Assembly (NCBI GenBank): GCA_000406005.1 | Contig: ASZN01000025.1 | Span: forward strand, 5,062 to 69,061 | From: Candidatus Poribacteria bacterium WGA-3G | GTDB taxonomy: Bacteria > Poribacteria > WGA-4E > WGA-3G | Length of the DNA: 64,000 bases | Direction of reading: 5' to 3' | In this document: piece by piece, positions 59,475 to 64,000 of the stretch | How positions within the stretch are numbered: the first letter of the stretch is position 1 | Layout: each line of letters opens with the position of its first letter | The notes under the pieces: generated by a model | The model's database searches: none | What the model was told of the DNA's origin: nothing | What the model saw: only the letters and a program-made list of their open reading frames with translations | Position numbers and translations under genes: made by a program

Positions 59475-60935
59475 ATGAACGACACATTCACAACGGAGCA
59501 GCTCTCTAAAATATTCAAGGAAGTTGATGAGGGGCATAACCCAGACCTTAGCAGAATTGACGAAGCACGCGTTCAGCAAATGTGGAATGCGCAACACTTT
59601 TTTGATACCAACATGGCATCAATTGATAGGCGTGCCATTCGTGTCCTAAAGCCCGGCATCTGGAACCATAATGAGGGTCCCGATTTTATGCACGCCGAAA
59701 TTGAGATTGACGGCAAACTCCAGATCGGTGACATCGAAATTCACGTCCGATCTTCGGAGTGGTATGCACACCAACATCATCTCAACTCCAGATACAATCG
59801 GGTGATCTTACACGCGGTCTTCTTTAACGACGATTTTAATCTGCGGACACGGCTCCAGAACGGAAAACGCGTCCCAACTTTAGAATTACTGAAATGGGTC
59901 GCAGTAGATACAGGTGAACTGTACGACAATACGAAAGACACAGCAACGACTGACAACCCGTGTCGGATAACAGGGAAGCAGCTGAACATAGAAATCTTGA
60001 AAGCCGTTTTCGAGTCGTTGGGACGCGAACGGTTCTTGGAAAAAACGGAGTCGATGCGACTGTTAAGAACCCGACTCAATTTCGAGCAGCTCCTCTATGA
60101 AGGTATCATGGAGGCATTAGGATATGAACGCAACAGTAAAGCCATGCGAGAGTTGGCACAGCATGTCCCTTTTGCTGACCTCGACCAGAAATCCGAACTT
60201 GAGATTCAAGCGACGCTTTTCGGGGTCGCAGGTCTCTTGCCATCACAACGTGAGAAGCCGTTACCACCAGAAGCAGCAGACCATCCAGGCATCGCTGCCT
60301 TAGAAGAGCAGTGGCGTATATCGGAGTATGCGGAACTTCCACCACGTATCACAGAGGCGCGTTGGCGTTTTACAGGAAGACCCTTTAATCACCCTGTACG
60401 ACGTATCGCAGCGATGGCTCAGTTAATTCATCGATGTCAAGGTAGCCTGATGATGTATTTTCTCCCAATCTGTGAAAAAGCAGCAACTGCGGATACAAAA
60501 AGAGCACTACAAACTATCCACACTGAACTACGTGCGTACCTGATGCTCGAACCTACCGGCTACTGGGATCAGCATTCTAACTTCGGTTTAAAAAGCACAC
60601 GCACAACAGCATTGATTGGCAAAGACCGAGCCGTGGACATTATTATCAATAAAATCCTGCCAGTTGCCTATATTTGGGCAGTTGAAGCCGACAGTCAACA
60701 ACTGCAGGAGGCAGTCTTACGACTCTACAGTGTCGGTGCCAAATCAACAGGAAACAAAATTATCCGCAAAATTGATGAACAGATTTTCACTCAGACACAA
60801 CAGATGCGTCATTTGAAACCGACCGCCAAAACCGAGCAAGGGATTATCCGTTTATATAAAAACTACTGTGCCGATCAACTCTGTGATCTCTGCCCCATTT
60901 TGGAACACGATGCGGTACTCCCGGAGGAGGATTAG
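59475..60935 (+). CDS. DUF2851 family protein
   Basis: A 486-residue protein of the DUF2851 family, common in Bacteroidetes and related bacteria. Diagnostic blocks: HFFDTNMASIDRRAIRVLKPG, WNHNEGPDFMHAEIEIDG, IGDIEIHVRSSEWYAHQHHL and YNRVILHAVFFND; the Asp/Glu and Lys positions in this stretch resemble the restriction-nuclease-like (PD-(D/E)XK) fold. The C-terminal end has a cluster of cysteines (CADQLCDLCPIL). Function unknown. It directly precedes a methyltransferase gene with 1 nt between them, suggesting translational coupling. Confidence 0.85.
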   Translation: MNDTFTTEQLSKIFKEVDEGHNPDLSRIDEARVQQMWNAQHFFDTNMASIDRRAIRVLKPGIWNHNEGPDFMHAEIEIDGKLQIGDIEIHVRSSEWYAHQHHLNSRYNRVILHAVFFNDDFNLRTRLQNGKRVPTLELLKWVAVDTGELYDNTKDTATTDNPCRITGKQLNIEILKAVFESLGRERFLEKTESMRLLRTRLNFEQLLYEGIMEALGYERNSKAMRELAQHVPFADLDQKSELEIQATLFGVAGLLPSQREKPLPPEAADHPGIAALEEQWRISEYAELPPRITEARWRFTGRPFNHPVRRIAAMAQLIHRCQGSLMMYFLPICEKAATADTKRALQTIHTELRAYLMLEPTGYWDQHSNFGLKSTRTTALIGKDRAVDIIINKILPVAYIWAVEADSQQLQEAVLRLYSVGAKSTGNKIIRKIDEQIFTQTQQMRHLKPTAKTEQGIIRLYKNYCADQLCDLCPILEHDAVLPEED

Positions 60936-60936
60936 C

Positions 60937-61734
60937 ATGCGTTCGCAGGTCAAACCGTTGACGGACGAATCCTATTGGACGACGCTCTGGGATGGGCAGC
61001 AACACAAGGTTCGTCATCTACGGTGGGCGTACGTGGCAAATCGTCAACTGGCGAGATTATTCCACAGCGCACTCGCCGGTTTCAAACAGCCGACACTCAT
61101 TGAACTCGGATGCGCCGATTCTCTCTGGCTCCCTTACCTTGCGCAACACTACGATAGCGATTGTTACGGTGTCGATTTCTCTGAACTCGGATGTCAACTT
61201 GCAGAACGGAACCTCGCGCTGACAGGCACGGAAGGAAAAATTATCTGTGAAGACCTATTCGACTTTGCCAAAACGCATCCTACCACTTTCGACTTTGTGT
61301 ATTCAATGGGTTTGATTGAACATTTTAGTACCCCTCAAGCGATCTTAGAGGAGATGTACAGTCTACTCAAACCGGGTGGAACGATGTTAACCATAACGCC
61401 GAATCTACGCGGTATGTATACCCCGATTGCACGGGTTGCGAGTCCGAAACTCCTCGCGACGCATAAGGTAATTCTGCCGATAGGACTTGCTGCAGCGTTG
61501 CGAGAGGCGGGATTTCAGGTCACAGAATTTGGATATACAGGCGGTCCCTTGAAATTGAGTGTCGTCGATTACTCACCGTGGCGGGCAGTTATCGGTAAAT
61601 GGGGGCATGAAGTGCTCTGTAAATGCGTTAATCTGACGGATATTGTTGTTGGTAACCTATTAACAGCACTTCAGGTGCCAAACCAACAGTTGACCTCCCC
61701 TTATGTATATGCCCTGTGCACAAAACCTAATTGA
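60937..61734 (+). CDS. SAM-dependent methyltransferase
   Basis: A 265-residue class I methyltransferase. Motif I is LIELGCADSLWLPYLAQ, motif II CYGVDFSELGCQLAE, and the post-I/motif III region is FVYSMGLIEHFSTPQAILEEM...LKPGGTMLTITPN. The start is the ATG at 60937, directly after GGAGGAGGATTAGC; a longer frame would extend into the DUF2851 gene. Neighbours do not tell the substrate. Confidence 0.88.
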   Translation: MRSQVKPLTDESYWTTLWDGQQHKVRHLRWAYVANRQLARLFHSALAGFKQPTLIELGCADSLWLPYLAQHYDSDCYGVDFSELGCQLAERNLALTGTEGKIICEDLFDFAKTHPTTFDFVYSMGLIEHFSTPQAILEEMYSLLKPGGTMLTITPNLRGMYTPIARVASPKLLATHKVILPIGLAAALREAGFQVTEFGYTGGPLKLSVVDYSPWRAVIGKWGHEVLCKCVNLTDIVVGNLLTALQVPNQQLTSPYVYALCTKPN

Positions 61735-61889
61735 AATAATCGAAAAACAACATTTACTCGTCACACTAAGAAATAGGAGTCGTGTTGTTAACATCCAAAA
61801 TTTAACCCACGTTAAATCGTTTGGTTCATAATCTGTGGAGTGGACAAAATGATCACCTCCACAATCTAACAGAAATAGGAGATTTTTTA

Positions 61890-62609
61890 ATGAAAACCTT
61901 ATATTTATTGACGATTATGCTGCTTTGCGTCTCTGTTGCTACCGCAGAGGAGACCTTCTTCTCAGCGTTAGAGAGCAAAGCGGAAGTCGAAAAAGAAGGC
62001 GGCACTGTTGATGGAGGGAGCTTCGAGCCAGGTAAATTTGGCAACGGTTTTGTCAGCAAAGAGGTTGGCGATGTGATTCACTTCCCTGTGGAAGACCGCT
62101 TCGTTAATCTTGATGAAGGCACCGTTGAGTTATGGGTAACGATGGGATTTGATGCCAATGAGGTTACAGGCGAACTTTTCATGTTCATGACTTACAAACG
62201 CGGGACCGACGCAATATTTCTCCAGTTTAATAACGGCGGGATCGCACAAATGCGGATTAAAAGCGCAGGTTCATGGCATAATGCCAGTAGCGAGGCACTC
62301 AACTGGACAAACGGTGAGCATCATCATATAGCAGGGACATGGGGACCCGACGGCTTGAAACTCTATTTAGATGGCAAACTTGAAGGTGAAGCGGATTTCA
62401 AAAAGGGACCTACCGTGTTCGCGGAAACCTTTGAAATTAATAACGCTTCTCCACCCGATCCAAAGTTCCCAACGAATTGCGTCGTTGATGGGCTCCGAAT
62501 CTCTGACCATCAGAAAGAACCTGATGAATTTGTAATGGATGATCCGGCACCTGTCGAACCGCTCGGAAAACTGGCGACGACTTGGGCACGGCTTAAACGC
62601 GCCAAGTAA
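61890..62609 (+). CDS. Secreted LamG (concanavalin-like) domain protein
   Basis: A 239-residue secreted LamG-type protein. The signal peptide (MKTLYLLTIMLLCVSVATAE) is followed by one jelly-roll domain: RFVNLDEGTVELWVTM, GEHHHIAGTWGPDGLKLYLDGK and FPTNCVVDGLRISD. The tail ends EPLGKLATTWARLKRAK, sharing G-K-L-A-T-x-W-x-x-L-K with the other LamG protein at 2135. The chosen ATG is 7 nt after AATAGGAG; the upstream frame is not conserved. It lies 53 nt before the sialidase gene, and both may act on external glycans. It is predicted to be exported. Confidence 0.86.
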   Translation: MKTLYLLTIMLLCVSVATAEETFFSALESKAEVEKEGGTVDGGSFEPGKFGNGFVSKEVGDVIHFPVEDRFVNLDEGTVELWVTMGFDANEVTGELFMFMTYKRGTDAIFLQFNNGGIAQMRIKSAGSWHNASSEALNWTNGEHHHIAGTWGPDGLKLYLDGKLEGEADFKKGPTVFAETFEINNASPPDPKFPTNCVVDGLRISDHQKEPDEFVMDDPAPVEPLGKLATTWARLKRAK

Positions 62610-62619
62610 CAATCACGGA

Positions 62620-62641
62620 GGGACGGTTTAACATCCGTCCC
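62620..62641. repeat. Small GC-rich palindrome between LamG and sialidase genes
   Basis: GGGACGG-TTTAACAT-CCGTCCC: 7-bp arms and an 8-nt loop. It belongs to the same loose palindrome family as those at 867, 14543 and 50335. No T-run follows, and it lies 21 nt before the next start. Confidence 0.6.
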
Positions 62642-62662
62642 TATCCAAGGAAGGCTATAAGT

Positions 62663-63730
62663 ATGCACAAAACAGAGAGACCTCTTTTCAGGGCAGGGAC
62701 GGAGGGGTACCATACGTTCCGAATACCTGCGCTCGTCCGATCAAACAAAGGAACACTGTTGGCGTTCTGTGAAGGGAGACGGGGCGGTGGTGGAGACTCC
62801 GGGGATATAGACATTGTACTGAAACGGAGTTCTGACAACGGCGAGAGTTGGCAACCGATGCAAATCGCTGTCTCCACAGGCACCGATACGGATGGAAACC
62901 CTGCGCCGGTCGTCGATCGCGATACAGGCACCATCTGGCTCCTTTTCTGCAAGAATCTCGCTGATGGCGCGGAGGGGAAGATTGTTGCGGGCGAAGCACC
63001 GCGCACCGTCTGGGTGACCTCCAGCACCGACGACGGCGAAACGTGGGCAGAACCGAAAGAAATCACAGCCACAACAAAAGACGAAGCATGGACGTGGTAT
63101 GCGACCGGTCCCTGCCACGGGATTCAACTCGCAAGTAGTAGATTGGTCATCCCGTGTGACCATGTGCTCGGAAACAGCCGGAACTATGCCGAATACGGCT
63201 ACTCACACCTGATTGTCAGCGACGACCACGGAGAGACATGGCGGATGGCTGGCAAAGCGCAACCCGGTACCAACGAATCGGTTGTCGTTGAGACGGTGGA
63301 CGGTGGACTCTATTTCAACTGTCGGAACTATGTTGCACCGAAGCGGCGTGCCTATGCGCGGAGCAGCGACGGTGGTGATACATTCACAAAATTCGGTTAC
63401 GAAGAAGACCTCATAGAACCGATTTGTCAGGCGAGTATGGTGCGGTATACAGATGCGAACCAACACGACAAGAACCGTATCTTGTTCTCCAATCCTGCCA
63501 GTGAGAGTCGCGAACGGATGACGATCCGCATCAGTTATGACGAGTGCCAAAGTTGGAGCAGCGGGAAAATCTTGCATGCGGGTCCTGCGGCGTATTCCGA
63601 TCTCTGTATTGACGCAGACATGAATATTTGCTGTCTCTATGAACGCGGCGAGAACAGTGCTTACGAAACATTGTCGTTCGCAAAATTCGACTTGGCATGG
63701 CTGACAGACGGCGAAGATACCTTGGCGTGA
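62663..63730 (+). CDS. Sialidase (exo-alpha-sialidase-like, GH33 type)
   Basis: A 355-residue sialidase-like propeller. The arginine-triad landmark FRIPALV is present at R20, and four Asp-boxes are seen (SSDNGESW, STDDGETW, SDDHGETW, SSDGGDTF). The YEE-like catalytic Glu/Tyr area lies in the second half. The domain makes up the whole protein; no signal peptide is present, so cytoplasmic or leaderless release is inferred. GH33 enzymes remove terminal sialic acids, but many environmental relatives act on other nonulosonic acids. It resembles the sialidase half of the FGE fusion at 3275. Confidence 0.88.
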   Translation: MHKTERPLFRAGTEGYHTFRIPALVRSNKGTLLAFCEGRRGGGGDSGDIDIVLKRSSDNGESWQPMQIAVSTGTDTDGNPAPVVDRDTGTIWLLFCKNLADGAEGKIVAGEAPRTVWVTSSTDDGETWAEPKEITATTKDEAWTWYATGPCHGIQLASSRLVIPCDHVLGNSRNYAEYGYSHLIVSDDHGETWRMAGKAQPGTNESVVVETVDGGLYFNCRNYVAPKRRAYARSSDGGDTFTKFGYEEDLIEPICQASMVRYTDANQHDKNRILFSNPASESRERMTIRISYDECQSWSSGKILHAGPAAYSDLCIDADMNICCLYERGENSAYETLSFAKFDLAWLTDGEDTLA

Positions 63731-63820
63731 TATGTGATCTCGATTCAGAATAGGAAGCGTGGAAGGATCGAATAAACGCTCCTTCCGCCTTCTTATACCA
63801 TTTCTGCTTATATCGGTTTC
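63731..63820. other. Short intergenic spacer after the sialidase gene
   Basis: A 7-bp stem GGAAGGA/TCCTTCC (around 63760-63786) follows the sialidase stop and is a candidate terminator. Confidence 0.4.
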
Positions 63821-64000
63821 CTCTTATGTAGCATAGACTGTTAGTCTGTGTTTTTGCTCTTATGTAGCATAGACTGTTAGTCTGTGTTTTTGTTTTTATG
63901 TAGCATAGACTGTTAGTCTGTGTTTTTGCTCTTATGTAGCATAGACTGTTAGTCTGTGTTTTTGCTCTTATGTAGCATAGACTGTTAGTCTGTGTTTTTG
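63821..64000 (+). repeat. Five tandem 36-bp units, each a hairpin plus T-run, to the window edge
   Basis: Five units of exactly 36 bp at 63821, 63857, 63893, 63929 and 63965. Each contains AGACT-GTT-AGTCT (extendable to about 9 bp with G-U pairs in RNA) followed by TTTTTG, resembling an intrinsic terminator. Units 1, 2, 4 and 5 are identical; unit 3 varies slightly at its start. The array may continue past the window. There are no intervening unique spacers, so it is not a CRISPR. Confidence 0.9.

Noticed and set aside
63821..64000. Direct repeats that could suggest a CRISPR array
   Set aside because: The units are contiguous identical 36-bp copies with no variable spacers and no cas genes nearby.

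Overview
The window looks like a chromosomal segment of a Candidatus Poribacteria-like bacterium (uncultured marine or sponge-associated lineage). This is inferred from gene content, not from a marker-gene comparison. It has three phytanoyl-CoA-dioxygenase (PhyH) proteins, two secreted LamG proteins, two sialidase-type propellers (one fused to a sulfatase-modifying-factor domain), four large WD40 proteins, two Gfo/Idh/MocA oxidoreductases, sugar-acid and rhamnose catabolic enzymes, and a LecA-like lectin. GC content looks close to 50 percent, ribosome binding sites are mostly AGGAG-type, and several promoters are near-perfect sigma70 sites. No tRNA, rRNA, integrase, transposase or CRISPR array was seen.

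Layout. 1-2.9 kb (minus): a DUF1844 gene broken by an early stop, a LecA-like lectin, two overlapping cyclophilin lipoproteins and a LamG protein. 3.2-7.5 kb (plus): FGE-like/sialidase fusion, PhyH dioxygenase, phospholipase D. 7.5-9.9 kb (minus): an ECF sigma factor, a zinc anti-sigma factor and an HtrA-like protein that has lost its catalytic His and Ser. 10-14.5 kb (plus): methyltransferase, an oversized UxaA/GarD-type dehydratase carrying an in-frame palindrome, and a nucleoside hydrolase; then a second PhyH (minus). 15.6-19.4 kb (plus): RecG and a RelE/ParE-type toxin module with an unusually long antitoxin. 19.4-24.9 kb (minus): deoxyhypusine-synthase-like protein, SMC, ComF. 25-28.7 kb: alpha/beta hydrolase, Gfo/Idh oxidoreductase, L-rhamnose isomerase, HIT protein.

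29-40.3 kb is the accessory-looking heart of the window: three tandem cytosolic WD40 paralogues, a degenerate kinase-like protein, a third PhyH, a secreted WD40 protein with the same N-terminal LPEGAxARLGxG module, an NAD-dependent epimerase and an orphan WD40 remnant. A PIN toxin fused to its usual antitoxin-like partner follows.

41-64 kb is largely housekeeping: an SdhC-A-B succinate dehydrogenase, a Gfo/Idh oxidoreductase, a trypsin-like/TPR fusion, a TPR lipoprotein, Rho with a roughly 530-nt leader, L31, RF1 and PrmC, an ECF sigma factor with an FHA partner, an MA-like metallopeptidase, CvpA, a GDSL hydrolase, ThiE, DUF2851, a methyltransferase, the second LamG protein and a sialidase. 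The window ends in five tandem 36-bp units, each encoding a hairpin plus T-run.

The sialidases, LamG proteins, rhamnose isomerase, UxaA-like enzyme and oxidoreductases fit scavenging of complex host or marine glycans. Small dispersed palindromes, MITE-like inverted-repeat elements and a leader repeat (TTGACAAACCGCAAGGAA type) are scattered between genes and in one case sit inside a gene.
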